From: Lineolata rhizophorae
Lineage: Eukaryota; Ascomycota; Dothideomycetes; Lineolatales; Lineolataceae
DNA: 64,000 bases
Assembly (NCBI GenBank): GCA_010093515.1
Contig: MU001708.1
Span: 108,754 to 172,753, forward strand
Reading direction: 5' to 3'
Shown here: piece by piece, positions 24,946 through 38,100 of the stretch
Layout of the letters: every line of letters begins with the position of its first letter
Numbering within the stretch: the first letter of the stretch is position 1
Notes under the pieces: generated by a model
Seen by the model: only the letters and a program-made list of their open reading frames with translations
Databases searched by the model: none
What the model was told of the DNA's origin: nothing
Program-made: the position numbers and the translations under genes

Positions 24946-27716
24946 ATGATGGGGTATACCGGTGGGACGGTCCATGGCGCCGTGGATCCGGAGTCGCTAT
25001 ACACGAAGCAGTCGTGCATTGGTGCGGAACCGTTCCTGCCTTCGTTTTGACATGCTGCGACTGGGCAAAGCTAACTATGTTGGTGGCATTGGATAGGTGG
25101 GGGGAGCTTTGGGAAGGTGTACAAAGGGTAAGAAGCACGGCCGGGGGGAAAGATGGTCCAGGGCTGGTTGTGAAGAGCAGAAGCTGATGCGTAGATGTGT
25201 GCGCGAATAGTGTGGACAAGCGGACGGGTCAATCGGTGGCCATCAAAGTGATCGATGTGGAGAACGCCGAGGACGAAGTCGACGACATCATCCAGGAGAT
25301 TGCCATCTTGTCCGAGCTCAATTCGCCTTACGTGACAAAGTACTATGGCTCGTATCTCAAAGGCTCGGATCTGTGGATCATCATGGAGTTCTGCTCCGGG
25401 GGAAGTTGCGGCGATCTCATGAAGCCGGGCCTCATACCCGAGGAGTACATCACCATCATCATCCGCGAGTTGCTCATGGGCCTCGAGTATCTGCACGCCG
25501 ACAAGAAGCTACACCGGGACATCAAGGCGGCCAACATCCTCCTCAGCGCCAACGGCCAGGTTAAGCTGGCCGACTTCGGCGTCTCGGGCCAGCTCTCGGC
25601 CACGATGACCAAGAAGAACACTTTCGTCGGCACGCCCTTCTGGATGGCGCCGGAGGTGATCAAGCAGTCCGGCTACGATCACAAGGCAGATATTTGGTCT
25701 TTGGGCATCACTGCTCTGGAGTTGGCCCGGGGCGAGCCGCCCTATTCGGACATCCACCCGATGAAGGTGCTCTTCCTAATCCCAAAGAACCAGCCCCCGA
25801 CGCTATCCGGCAACTTCAGCAAGGCCTTCAAGGACTTCGTCGACCTGTGCCTGCGCAAGGATCCGCGCGAGCGACCCTCGGCCCGCGAGCTGCTCAAGCA
25901 CCCATTCGTCCGCAAGGCCAAGAAGACGACGTACCTGACGGAGCTGATCGAGCGGTACGAGCGGTGGCAGGCGCGGAATCCGCAGAAGGAGGAAGACGAG
26001 TCCGACGACGAACGCCCTCAGCAGCAGCAGTGCCACCAGCAGAGCCAGCCGCACGACGACGACCTGTGGGATTTCGGCACGATCAGGCCGGCGGTAGGTG
26101 GCGCCAGGATGCCGGGACTCAAGGCTATGAATGACGCCGCGGCGAATGCGCGTACGGGACTCGATCCAGAGCGTCTACCGCCATCGCCGCCGAAGAAGAC
26201 GCCGCAGGGAAAGAGTGGAGAGGAAAACAAGGCGCCGCCATCCTCCTCCGGCGTGTCTACGCAATCGACCGCGACGGGAGGGCCCGGCAGCGCGAGAAGG
26301 AACGGCCTAGGCATCAGCAGCTTTGCTTCCGCCCAGCAACCGCAACAGCAGCAAGCCCCGGCCTCGCCGGCGAGGAGAGCCGTGGGGCAGCAACAGCAGG
26401 CACAACCGCCAATGTCGCCGGGTGCCGCCGCGCGAGTTCCGCTGCCGGCGTCGCCCGCCAAGGGGCGGGGCGCTGCGCCGTCAACGGGTTCGCCGACCCG
26501 CGGAGGCGCCCAGGAGGGCGGGCATCTGCCCCCGCCACCGCCGTTCAAGCCGCTCTCGTTCGATCTAGACGAATATCTGCAGCAGTCGATTGCGGCGGAT
26601 ATGGCGTCTATGGAGGTCAGCGACCGGTCGCCGCACCGGCCGTCGAAGCAGCCTTCCCCTGCTTCCACCGTTGTCGACCAGCAGTCGACGCCGCGCGCGG
26701 CGCCGGCCTCGAGACCGGCCCAGGAGCCCGTGTCGCCCTCGGCGCACCGCGGACACCAGGCGCAATCGACACAGAAACCGAAGACGCCGTCGTCGTCGTC
26801 GTCGCTGCTGAGCTCGCCGCTTAAGCTGCCCGAGATTCCGCCGTTCCGGGGCAACAAGAAGGCGGCGGAGCCGATTCTGCCGGCGCGCCCGCCTTCGTCG
26901 CCGGCGGCGCACCAGGCCCACCAGCAACGGCCGGACAGCAAGCTCCTACCGGCGATATCGCAGCAGCCGCTTCCGGCCTTCTCGCCGAACAGCGCGGGCA
27001 CGGCGCAGCTGTCTGCTAGAAGTGGCGCGACCAAGCCGCCGGCGGCGGCGGCGGCGCCTCAGTCGCCGCCACCCACGCAGCAGCAGCAGCAGCAGCCTTA
27101 CCACCAACACCATCACCAACCAAACCACCCATTCCAATCGCCCCCGCCGCCGCCGCCCCCGCCGCAACAGCGCTCCCCGCCCACTCCCCCGCAACAGCAG
27201 CACCACCAGCAGCAAGAAATCACAGCCCTGACGGGCGTCGTCCTGCCCGCCCTCGAAGCCGCCCTCCACCGCCGCTCCTACAACCTCCAGCAGCTGCACA
27301 AGAAGGCCGGGCCCGCGCTCGCCTCGTCCCCTGCCACTAGTACTACTGCTCCGTCGGCGTCCTCGTCTTCGCCCCCGTCCTCGTCCTCGTCCTCGTCGCC
27401 GGGCCCGGGCGTCGTCGGCGGCGCGTTCGGCGCCCCGCCGGCCCCGCCGGCCGGCCCGTCGGCGTCCAGCTCGTCTTCGTCTCCGCTGCTTCTCGGCGGT
27501 GGGGGCGGGGCGGTCGCGAACGCGGCGGAGCAGCGGCAGCGGCGGGCGCAGGCGCACGAGCAGATTCGGGGGCTGGTGGCCAAGGCGGCGCGCGTGTTCG
27601 AGGAGATCGATGCCTGGGATGGGTTTGCGCCGGTGGGCATGGGGGACGAGGTGCCGGGGTTCTTGGAGGGGTTCTTGGAGGAGGTGCTTGTGAGGGTGGA
27701 GCCGGAGGATGAGTAG
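24946..27716 (+). CDS. Ste20-family germinal-centre kinase (GCK-III-like)
   Basis: Three exons: 24946-25021, 25097-25127, 25211-27716, about 870 residues. Exon 2 is only 31 nt and carries the Gly-rich loop [10 protein letters not shown]; introns are 75 and 83 nt. Kinase domain is about residues 19-275: VAIK Lys48, catalytic HRDIK Asp139, DFG Asp157, and the Ste20 signature GTPFWMAPE at about 176-184. All key residues are present, so it should be an active Ser/Thr kinase. The remaining part is Gln/Pro/Ser-rich and disordered, with a conserved-looking helical end ([12 protein letters not shown], then [18 protein letters not shown]). In filamentous fungi the related MST-1, SID-1/SepL and POD-6 kinases act on septation and polarity networks; I cannot decide which ortholog this is. 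Two adjacent Met codons (24946, 24949) could start the protein. The first donor, GTGCGG, is weak, but the joined protein fits the family exactly. Confidence 0.92.
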
Positions 27717-29647
27717 GGGGGTGGTGGTGGTGGTGGTGGTGGTGATAATTGGAGGGAGAGGGGAAGGGAGGGGAGGGATAGGGTGGTTGGGTTGGGTTAT
27801 TTGTGCGATGGGAGGGCGTGGGGTTCGGTGTTGTGTATGGTTGGCGTCGGGGGTTGTTGCGTTGGTGTTCGGACGCTCTTTGGTTTTGTTCGAGGCGAAA
27901 AGGAGGGGTTTATTCGTCTGCCTTTTTGCTTTTCTTTTGTAGTACTAAATCTATTGTATTGAGTGTTTTGTAAGGCGAGTTGGTGTCCGCGTCCCGTTGA
28001 CTTGTGAGGTAACTGGGAACCACGGGTCGTCCCTCTACAGGCTTTTTCTTTCGGTAGCCGGTTCTGCAGCTATGGGCATTGTGGCTAGGCTATCAAGACT
28101 GGTATATTGATGGCATTTCTTGATACGTTTTGTAAGGCCTGCGTAGAGGCTAGGAAAGAATGCTGGCCCTGGGTACCTCCGTTACACCCTCTTTCTATCG
28201 TTGGAGTGATTCGATTTCGAGCCACCCTGACCTACACCACACAGGGTATAGGCGACAAGGGTATTTTCTACTACGGATATCTTTCACTTAAATTCGGCCT
28301 CACTAGTAATTACTGTAGGATGTAGTTGGTTTCATTGGAATTTGTGTGGCTGAATCTGGCCACTTAACATGGGCGCCCGAAGGTAAGCGGTCGCTAAGCC
28401 GACGAAAAGTGCTGCTGTGCAACTCGTCGCGTTCTCGCCTGAGAACAATGGTCTGATGCCTCCTGGGTTCTGCTAGGGAGGCGGGAATCCCAAGAGCAGG
28501 GCTACACAATATATTTGGCCCTAGGTCCCACTTTCATACTCCGTCATATATTGTTTTCCTTTCATTCTTGACAGTGCCTTAGCTAAGTGCCAGCCAAGCT
28601 GAGTGCGTTGCAATAACTGCCGTCCTGCAACTAGGTCTCCCTGACAACCAAAAAAGCCTTGGGGCTCGCAACGGACTCAATCGTGCCACAGCTATTCCAC
28701 CTACGCGATGGAGCGTGAACATCATGGAGTCCTTCCAATGTCGCTCGAGGCGTCAGGTATTGACATTATAAGCCTTGGGACGAGTGGCACCTGATTCCGC
28801 TTTCTAGGACAAACAAGGTCGTCAAGATAGGGCTTACCGACGGCGCGGAAGGTCACCGATGCCTGATATGGGCCGGAAGCTACGATCGGCTACAAACGTC
28901 ACCAAATCTCACCTCATTTATTCGTAGATACTGTTGCAAAAGCGAGTATGGGATTGAATTGGCGTTTGCATATAACGGTTATATTCGACAATATCGGGCA
29001 AATGGAGATCAAATTTCAGAAACCGTCCCTTGCCTGTGGGCAGACCAAGCCAGCAGCTGAAGCGTTCCGAACTCACGATGATGGTATCGGTCCCACAAGC
29101 AAGATTTGCAGTGGCATGAACGGGGATTGAAATCAAACAAACAAGGCTATACTAGGCAGCCGCCGAGATACAGTGCTCTGCTTTTGTTTGGCCAATTTGA
29201 TACTAAAACTAACGTACTATGTAACTAGGACATCAGCATACCAGAGGGGTGATGCTAGGAGACGCTGATCGCCTTGGGCGGGGAGCTAAGAATATGGCAT
29301 TTACAAGGCTCAGTAGCTGGAGGTAAGTAACTGCCAATGGTGATTCTTCAACTAATATTGGCGCGGAAGCGGCTTAGCATAACCTTTGGACCTTAGTATG
29401 GGGGGATTTTATATTCGGACCGAAGGTACGGTGCTCTCGTTGATGTACTCCGGCTTCAGACATACTATCAGTAGTTAAAGGAGCATTTGCTGTGACCGCT
29501 ATAGCTTGGACATGCGAAGTTGCATAGTTAGACAGTATTACCAATTCTGCCATAACCAGATTTGGGGCAATCCAAGTTAAAGCTACCTATTACATTCATC
29601 TCGCTCTCCATGCGGGGGGACCAATATTAGAGCTCCGAGCTCATGTC
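27717..29647. other. Intergenic region between convergent kinase and glycosylase genes
   Basis: Both neighbours end here, so it holds two 3' UTRs. A GGT microsatellite lies at 27720-27743 directly after the kinase stop. From about 28.0 kb the DNA becomes AT-richer with no frame that I can interpret; it may contain old repeat debris. Confidence 0.55.
27720..27743 (+). repeat. GGT microsatellite after the kinase stop codon
   Basis: Eight GGT units starting within a few bases of the stop codon, in the presumed 3' UTR. Confidence 0.9.
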
Positions 29648-32600
29648 TCACCGCGGCGGAGCATCGATCTCTACAACTACAATTTTTTTGGTCGAGTTGG
29701 GCCGCAATCTCGCAGCCCTGCTGTCTCTCGCCTCCCCAATCGTTTCACAAGGAGCCCGATCCTCCCTCGCAAGCGCCAAAGCCGCATTCTTGTCCCCTTG
29801 CTGCTTCGACGTCCCTTCGTCCGGGTCCACCCATTCTGCATCTCCCTGCTTAGCCTTATCCAAAACCTCACTACTTGCCACCTTCTTCTCCCCCGTCAAC
29901 GGATCCCAATCCCATCCCTCCCTCAACCACATCCACCTCAGAAACGCCCTCAACTCCTTGTCGGACGGAACAACTCTTTTCCACTCCGGTTCAAACATGC
30001 CGGACCTTCCTTCTCCGTTCCACCCGTCCGCTATGCCACGCTGGACGTCCCTGCAGAAAATGCGCCACGAATCTCTAGCGTAGGGACCACATATAGGCAG
30101 GTGGCCGATTTCAAACGCGCCCTCCCTGGGGTCTTCTGCGTTATCGGCAACGATTTCGTCGCGTTTGATGTCCCTGCCATCGCCGACGCGAGGATAATTT
30201 AGCGTGCGGTACCGTTTCCCGGCCTGTGGCGGATCAGAAACCCATTTCTTGGCGAAAATGACGATGTTGCGAGAGCGTATGTTTTGAAGGCCGAGTGGTT
30301 TGATCATTTCGGTGATGTCGGCCTCTGACGCATGGGCGAGATCCTCGGCAGTGGGGTAGCGTTCGATGAGAGAGAAGAAAGAAGGGATTGCGGCAGTACC
30401 CTTAGTCTTATTCAGGAAATAGACAACCAGAAGGAGGTGGAAGGGGTTGTCGGCGAACTTTTCTTGAATGAGGCCGAAGGAAGGTGAGTCAAGCGGCGGG
30501 CAAGGGATACATGAGACAGTACCAGCGGGTGGACGGGGTTTCTTTGCCGTAGAAGGTGAGTTGAAGTGGCTCGACTTAGATCCGGTTGATTTCTGCGGCG
30601 ATCGTTTTTGAGTGGATTTGTCCGTAGACTGTCGGCCAGACTTCCCCGAGGGAATGACGAATTCCGAATCATCGGAACTCTCTGATAGATCAATAGATAT
30701 AGTCTCTCGTCGCGCGCTAAACTGGCTGACAACCTGCGGCGTTTTGCTTCGTGAACGCGATTTAGGCCGCTCGTCTTTTATACGCTCGTGCTTCTGGGCG
30801 GTAGGGCTTGAATGAATGACTTGGGCCGCATCCTTGGAGCACACCTCTCCTGTCCGCTGGAGCCACTCGGTTTCGGCCTGCGAGCTCTCCCTCAACAATT
30901 GCTCATCCCAAGGAGATAGTAGAGTATCAGATTGTAATCGTTCCGCGCTGTCCACTTTGCTACCGAAGGTAGGCTGTAGTGTTTTTTCGCTCACGGCCTT
31001 GGCAATACGTATATTAGGGAGCTTGCTAGCATTGCTGTTCGCTGCAATAGGTTTCTTGACGGACTGTTCCCCTCCATTAGAATCTTCGGTGAAATGCCCA
31101 TCCTCATCGCCGGGCTCGCTTGGCGAATCATCGGATTCCGAAAACCCTCCTGCATAGTGGAGTCGACAGCTTTTTCAGCGCTAGATTCGGGATAGGCCCA
31201 ATTTCCGCTGATAATGGTATCTCCCGTTTCTCCAAAATCCTTCGAGCTGAACCACGGCCTTACAGGAGCCGTCTCAGACGTCTCAGACTGGGTGTCAGCA
31301 ATGCTTCTTGTTTTGGGAGTTGCGCTGGCTGATACGGCTTCGTCTATTGCAATGTCTTCGGGTTGCTCATCCTGTTTCCTCGCGGAAATTTCAGATTCCC
31401 TAGACGGCGTCCCACTCTCCTGGTTGGAAGTGGTGTCCACGGATCCATCTTCGTCAGGGCGCTCTTCCTCATGCTGGTCATCGGCTTCATTTTCCAAAGC
31501 GCCTATCTCCTGTTCTAAAAGCTCCTTGCTTCCAATTTCCGGAGACTCCATTCCAACGTTCTCGCCACTGGGTTGAACCTGTAAAACTCCCTCGGCGGTG
31601 GTAATATCGGATGCTGCTGGGACTTCCTGCTCAGTCGGAAATTCCTCGCCAACGGCTTGGCCTAACTGCGAATGTGACTCATCAGTTGACATTGACTCTT
31701 CGTCATCCACGACAGCACCTTCATCCGCGCTGTCTTCCACAACTTCCATGGGCGTAAACTGGGAACCCTCAGGATCTTCCTCTGGTAGCAGCTCTTGACC
31801 GTCATCCGGAGAGTCTCGCGTCTCAATATCGTTCATCACCCAAAGGCCTTCTCTAACTTCATTTTCCTTCTCTTCAGGTATCATCGGTTGAGGGCTTTCG
31901 GGGATGACCCGAGTCTGTTCCGACGGCTCCGGCGTCCTGTTAGGGAGATCACTGTGTCGAGATGAGCTAACAGGCGTACTACACTTAGGAGTCTCAACGC
32001 GCGGAGATGCCTCACGTGGTGCAGTAACCAAGTCCTCCAAGGTCATGTCGGGGTCCGGGCTAGAAGAGAAGCCATCCCTCACGGGCAGGGGCCCGGATTG
32101 GTACAGAAGCCACTCTTGAATTGTCTCATGCGCCGCTCTGGCTTCCTCCACGCATTTCTGAACGCCAGCTTTATCAACACCTATGTCTTGCGCGTACTGT
32201 GCCACATCCGCTAAATAACCAGCCAATTCATCAGGCGTGTCCTCGAGAGAAGCGTGCATGAAGAAAGGATGAGTCTGCCTATAGTTCTTTACCGAATCCA
32301 GAGCGGGATCACTGGCTGTCGCGCCGAGAAACAGTTTGGGGACATCATCGGCCTCAGTTGATTCATTATAAACCAGGGATGATGATTTGGATTCGCCCTC
32401 ATCGTCACCGGAAGCCGAAGAATCAGATTCTTGGTCCGATACGTCTTCCGATTCCTTCGATGTGCTTGCAGATGACACTCTATTAAAGTTGTGTAGCACA
32501 CCACTCATTGCCGATGTAGAGTTCGTGGTATTCGTAGTGGAAGAGCTTGAGACGGTAGTTTCGGCTTCCTTTTTAGATGTCGAAGCGGATGTCGAATTAG

Positions 32601-33762
32601 ACGCGGAGTCAGACGTTGAATCGGATGACGAATTAGACGTCGAATCAGATATGGCACTAGGTTGCGCGTCGTCATTGGCGAGATCCTGGCGGTCCGCGGA
32701 CGTATGCGCTGTGCCCATGCGGTTCAACAGTGTCGGTGTTGAGCCGGAAGTGCTCTTTTGAGGTGATTCAGATACTATCCTCACCCTCTTTCTAGGCCTC
32801 TCCGAAGACTGCCCAATACCATCGTTCTTTTGTGGATTTAACAGCGTGTCCAGTTCTTCAAGAGGTGCATGTTCGACCATTGCCGAAAACTCCTCTTTAC
32901 CCATCCCGCTCGAGGCTCCATACTCCTCCCACAAAGTAGAAATATTCGCTTCCGCCTTTCGCTTCCGCACGATGCACGTTGCCTTGTCAACTGCTTGTTC
33001 AGAGAACAGAAGAGACCATGAATCAGAAGAGTCGCCGACCAAGTTCTTGGAGATATCTTGAACTTTATCCCGTAACTTCTGGCTGATCTCATTGAATTCG
33101 TCAAGTTCTGTCTGAGTTCCAGTCGCGATCGGGCGGACAGGGGTTTTCGGGGCCACTGAATGATCCTTCTTCGGGCGACCGCGCTTCCTCTTGATAGGCG
33201 TGGGCTCTGGATGTGCTTGTTTATTTGCAGAGGTCGAGGTATGCTCTTGTTTGACCACAGGTCGTGACAGCTCTTTCTTAGCTCCCAGAGTCGCTCTGCG
33301 AGTTTCATCCGCAGTAGATACATGCGCGGCGGAGACAATAGGTGAGTCTCCGCTCTGCTGTATTTTTGACCTCGCCTTATTGCGTCGAGGTGGTGATATG
33401 GCCTCATCCTTGGTTGTGGATGATACCGTGCGCTGCTTTTCTGTCTCAATCAACGATGACTGGGCTCGCTTTTCTGGTGTCTCTTTTATGTCATTCTCCA
33501 CCTCGTCGGTCTTCTCTCGCTTTCTTGCCTTTGACTGCTTTCCTGTAGAAATTTGACGCCGATACTCCATGGCTTCCGCATCGAAGAGTGCCCTCTCTCC
33601 ATCGCACATCTGATCGAACAAACCTCTATACCGTTTCCCTGACATCGCACGAATAATCTCTCGGAAACGTCGGCGGCCGTAATCTTTAATGTCGAAGATG
33701 TCGTAGATGAGGTCGGCAGCCTCGGCACGGGACATTTCGGGGTCCCAGCCTTCAAGCGGCAT
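29648..33762 (-). CDS. MBD4-like HhH-GPD DNA glycosylase with an apparent frameshift
   Basis: Reading leftward from 33762, a frame of about 870 codons and a second overlapping frame of about 450 codons together make one protein of about 1371 residues. The N-terminus (MPLEGWDPEMSRAEAADLI) and the long acidic Ser/Asp/Glu-rich middle are not diagnostic. The C-terminus is a helix-hairpin-helix glycosylase of the MBD4 class: FHLLLVVYFLNKTKG, AIPSFFSLIERYPTAEDL, MIKPLGLQNIRSRNIV, then HLPICGPYARDSWRIFC. The Asp in ARDSWRIFC matches the catalytic Asp of MBD4, which removes T or U opposite G, often after 5-methylcytosine deamination. No methyl-CpG-binding domain is seen. The two frames meet near 31141-31144, inside an A4 run on the + strand. 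The span is 4115 nt, one short of a multiple of three. I found no donor/acceptor pair with matching phase. It is either a real mutation or a sequence error; the catalytic domain lies after the break. Confidence 0.8.
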
Positions 33763-35145
33763 GATGGGCAGAAGTCGTGTTGAATCCTGCAGAATAGTGT
33801 TCTAAGACGGGGTTCAGATGGCAGAGGCTGGCATTCTAGGGCGCATCATGCGAACGAGTAATGCTAGTTAGAACTCAGTTGGGTAGGAGCGTTGTTTGAT
33901 AGAAGGGCCGGAAAGTGTAGCAACTGTGGGTCTGCAGTGCGGTAATTCGATGGTCGTGTTGTGTTGGTGATGGACGCAGGGTGAACAAGAGTTAGCAAGC
34001 GAATTGGCGGCGCGTCGGCGGCGCACGCGACGCGTTGCCACAGGGTCTATTTCATTGGGAGCTTGCGCCACACACTGCGCACCGCCGCAGGGCCACCTCC
34101 TTTGCCGTGCAGACCGACTTTGATACGGAGCACCGTCAACCCTCCTTGTCGCATACTATGTACGTTGTTGGAGACTTTCCTTCTAGATACTCATGCATAG
34201 GCTTTTGGGCGTCTATCCGTCTACAACCAATATATTCACTTTGCTAACATAATTCCTGCGCACAATGGGATGAATTTTGCGTGGCTAAGCACTACGCTAA
34301 ACCGAAGGCATGCTAAGTCTTCGGGTACAGTATCATGAATTAGAAACGACATGACGGTGCGTGTTACATCAAGATTTCTAGGATGTCTCACGATGGGAGA
34401 GAGGGAAGAGATATAGATTCGTTCAGATTCCACAATTCTCAATATCTCCAAGTGAAGGCAGTTATTCCGGATCTCCCACAGCAAACTAGGTATATTTAGG
34501 CACATCAACTCACTGATTGTTTCAATCCGTGGCGAGACATGGTTTACTACATTCAAGTGATACATAAAACAAATTGTCTATTGTGTAGCTTTGGGTTGGC
34601 TTGGTGCGAGCTAATGGCGAGCTAATAGCTGCGGCCCGTGATGCATCGCATCCTAGAATAGAGGAGAACGGCATGCCTTGAACCGAGAAGGACGGGTCGC
34701 TCCTGAGAAGGATAGGGTACAAGCCCGGATTTAGGGGCTATGGTAACGTGGCTGAGGCGTGACTGAATCGGAGAAAAATCCAGAGTTATGGATTGGTGCG
34801 CGCAAGATCAATGAAGTCGCGCGGTTGGCTGCCGGCCGATTTCATGCCAATACGGGTGAAACAAGGGCGCTGAGCCACTCACGTGCCTGCGGCTGACGGC
34901 TGGGCGCTTACTGTTTTCGGCGCAACGAGCGCGCGAAAGCTTAATGTTACGTGTGCCAGTTCACATCAACTCCTGACAACTTTCATCGCCGCGCCGCCCG
35001 ACTCATCGTCCCTCTTAATTGCCTCCCGCCAACCTTTCATTCCCTTCTCCTCCTCTTTCTTGCACTCCAATTTTCCCCCAGGCAACATACCCACGATCGC
35101 GCGACAGGTTGATGAAGCCGCGGCTCTGCTGCCACTGCTCCAACC
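33763..35145. other. Divergent promoter region between glycosylase and clathrin genes
   Basis: The two flanking genes point away from this 1.4-kb spacer, so it must hold both promoters. The middle (34.2-34.6 kb) is AT-rich with no interpretable frame. The last 200 bases are pyrimidine-rich, like the leader of a highly expressed fungal gene. Confidence 0.6.
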
Positions 35146-38100
35146 ATGTCCTTGCCCATCAAATTTACTGAGCTGCTTCAGGTATTTGCGCGCTTCGCCG
35201 ACGGGTCATCTTCGCCGAGCTAACAAGCTGCTGCTCCAGCTCCAGCAAGTGGGGATTCAAGTGCGTGCCCGAGCTATCCGGGCCAGCGCGCGCTGCTCGG
35301 CGTCCCTTCCACGGCGTTGCTTACTGACATCGACAAACAGCAAAACTCAATAGGTTTCAACTCATGCGTAGGTGCCTGCACGCCTGCTTGATTCAGCGAC
35401 GAAGCTGACGCACTTGGACATCCCACAGACTCTCGAATCCGATGCCTATATTTGCGTCCGCCAACAAGCCGAGGGCTCCGCTTCCCCCGAAGTAGTCATC
35501 GTCGAGCTCAAAAACGGCAACAATGTCATCCGGCGGCCCATCAAAGCCGACAGCGCAATCATGCACTGGACCAAGCAGATAATAGCCTTGAAGGCGCAGT
35601 CTAGGACGCTGCAGATATTTGACTTGGAGAAGAAAGCGAAGCTCAAGTCGACTGTGATGGGAGAGGATGTCCACTTCTGGCGGTGGTTCAGCGACTCTAG
35701 CTTAGGATTGGTCACTGACACCGGCGTTTTCCATTGGAACATCTTTGACCCGTCAGCCCAAAGCCCAGAGAAGATGTTCGATAGGCACGCTAGTCTCACG
35801 GTAGGTTTCTGACGATCTGAAGCATGGCAACGATTCCGCCGCTAACGGTGGTATTGTTGCAGGGTCATCAAATTATCAGCTACCGCGTCAGCGACGATGG
35901 GCAGTGGTCGGTCCTGGTCGGCATCACACAGCAGCAGGGCCGCGTGGTCGGACAGATGCAGTTGTACTCCAAGGCCCGTGGCATTAGCCAGTCTATCGAG
36001 GGCCACGCTGCGTCGTTCGGAACCGTCCGCTTGGAGGGTGCGCCTGCCGACACAAAGCTCTTCACCTTTGCTGTGCGCACCGCGACAGGCGCCAAGCTCC
36101 ACGTCATCGAAGTGGACCACCAGGCCTCGAATCCAACCTTCCCGAAGCGCAACGTTGACATCTACTTCCCTCCTGAAGCGAGCAATGATTTCCCGGTTTC
36201 ATTGCAGGTGTCTCAGAAGTACAAGATCATCTACTTGGTGACCAAATACGGCTTCATCCATCTGTTCGACCTGGAGACCGCCCAGTCCATCTTCATGAAT
36301 CGCATTTCCAGCGAGACTATTTTCACGTCAATTTCCAACACGGAATCGACGGGCATTGTTGGCGTGAACCGCAAGGGTCAAGTGCTGTCCGTTACGGTAG
36401 ATGAGCATACCATAATTCCGTTTGTTATGCAGAACCCGGCATCGGCGGAGTTGGCGTATAAGTTGGCTTCTCGTGGTGGCCTGCCGGGTGCCGACAACCT
36501 CTATTCCCAGCGTTTCGAGCAGCTTCTCCAGGCTGGACAATACCAGGAAGCCGCTAAGACTGCGGCAAATTCGCCTCGCGGTTTCCTGCGCACCCCTCAG
36601 ACCATCGAGCGTTTCAAGCAGATCCCGCAGCAACCTGGCCAGCTTTCGGTTATCCTGCAGTATTTCGGCATGCTGCTTGATAAGGGTGGTCTGAATGAGT
36701 ACGAGACGCTTGAGCTTGTTAGGCCTGTGCTGGCTCAGAACCGCAAACATTTGCTTGAGAAGTGGCTCAACGAGGATAAACTTGGTTGCTCCGAGCAGTT
36801 AGGTGACATTGTCCGCTCGCACGATATGAATCTAGCGCTACAGATTTACCTCAAGGCCAATGTTCCCGCCAAGGTGGTCGCTGCCTTTGCCGATCTCGGG
36901 CAGTTCGATAACATTCTTCCGTTCGCAAAGCGTGTGGGATATGTTCCAGACTTCAATGTCTTGCTTCAGCACATTGTGCGGACCAACCCGGATAAGGCGG
37001 TCGAATTTGCGACTGGAATTGCCAAGGACGAGAATGGTCCGCTGATGGACCTTGACCGTATTGTGGACATATTCCAGTCCCAGGGTCTGATCCAACAGGC
37101 TACGGCCTTCCTCTTGGACACTCTATCTCAGAATCTTCCGGAGCAGGGTCCCCTCCAGACTAAGCTGCTGGAGATGAATCTGCTGAATGCTCCTCAGGTC
37201 GCCGACGCCATTCTTGGCAACGAAATGTTCTCCCACTACGATAGAGCCCGTGTCGCCGCCCTGTGCGAAAATGCTGGTTTACTGACCCGCGCCTTGGAGC
37301 ATAATGACGACCCGGCTGCGATTAAGCGTATCATTGTCCAGACCGATAGGATCCCGGAGGAGTGGCTAATCAACTATTTCGGTACGCTCACGGTGGAGCT
37401 TTCTCTGGAGTGCTTGAACGAGATGCTCCGCGTCAATATCCGCCAGAACCTTCAAGCCGTCATTCGCATTGCCCAGAAGTACTCCGAGCTGCTTGGCCCT
37501 GCCAACATCATCGATCTGTTGGAGAAGTACCGCACTGCGGAGGGTCTGTACTACTTTTTAGGTTCTATTGTCAACGTTAGCCAGGACAAGGATGTCCACT
37601 TCAAGTACATTGAGGCGGCTACCAAGATGGGCCAACTGAACGAGGTCGAGCGCATCTGCCGTGAGAGCAATTACTACGACCCGGAGAAGGTGAAAAACTT
37701 CTTGAAGGAGGCGCGCTTGACCGAGCAGCTACCTCTCATTATCGTCTGCGATCGTTTCAACTTCATCCACGACTTGGTTCTCTACCTATACAAGAACCAG
37801 CAGTTCAAGTCGATTGAGGTTTACGTGCAGCGCGTCAACCCTTCGAGAACCCCGGCTGTTCTTGGCGGTCTTTTAGACGTCGATTGCGATGAGAGCATTA
37901 TCAAGAGCTTGCTCGCATCTGTCAATCCAGCTTCGATCCCCATTGACGAGCTAGTCGCCGAGGTCGAGTCCCGTAATCGGCTAAAGCTACTGCTGCCGTT
38001 CCTCGAGGCGACTCTGGCTAGCGGCAATCAGCAACAGGCTGTCTACAACGCTCTCGCTAAGATCTATATCGACAGCAACAACAATCCCGAGAAATTCCTC

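Noticed and set aside
30991-31300. Intron explaining the frame change in the glycosylase gene
   Set aside because: The good donor at GTAAGG is phase 0 and the only good acceptor (TATGCAG) needs phase 1; no matching pair was found, so a frameshift is the simpler reading.
35372-35428. ATG-like start for clathrin at 35372
   Set aside because: It would lack the conserved first 28 residues, which are found on three small upstream exons with good splice sites.
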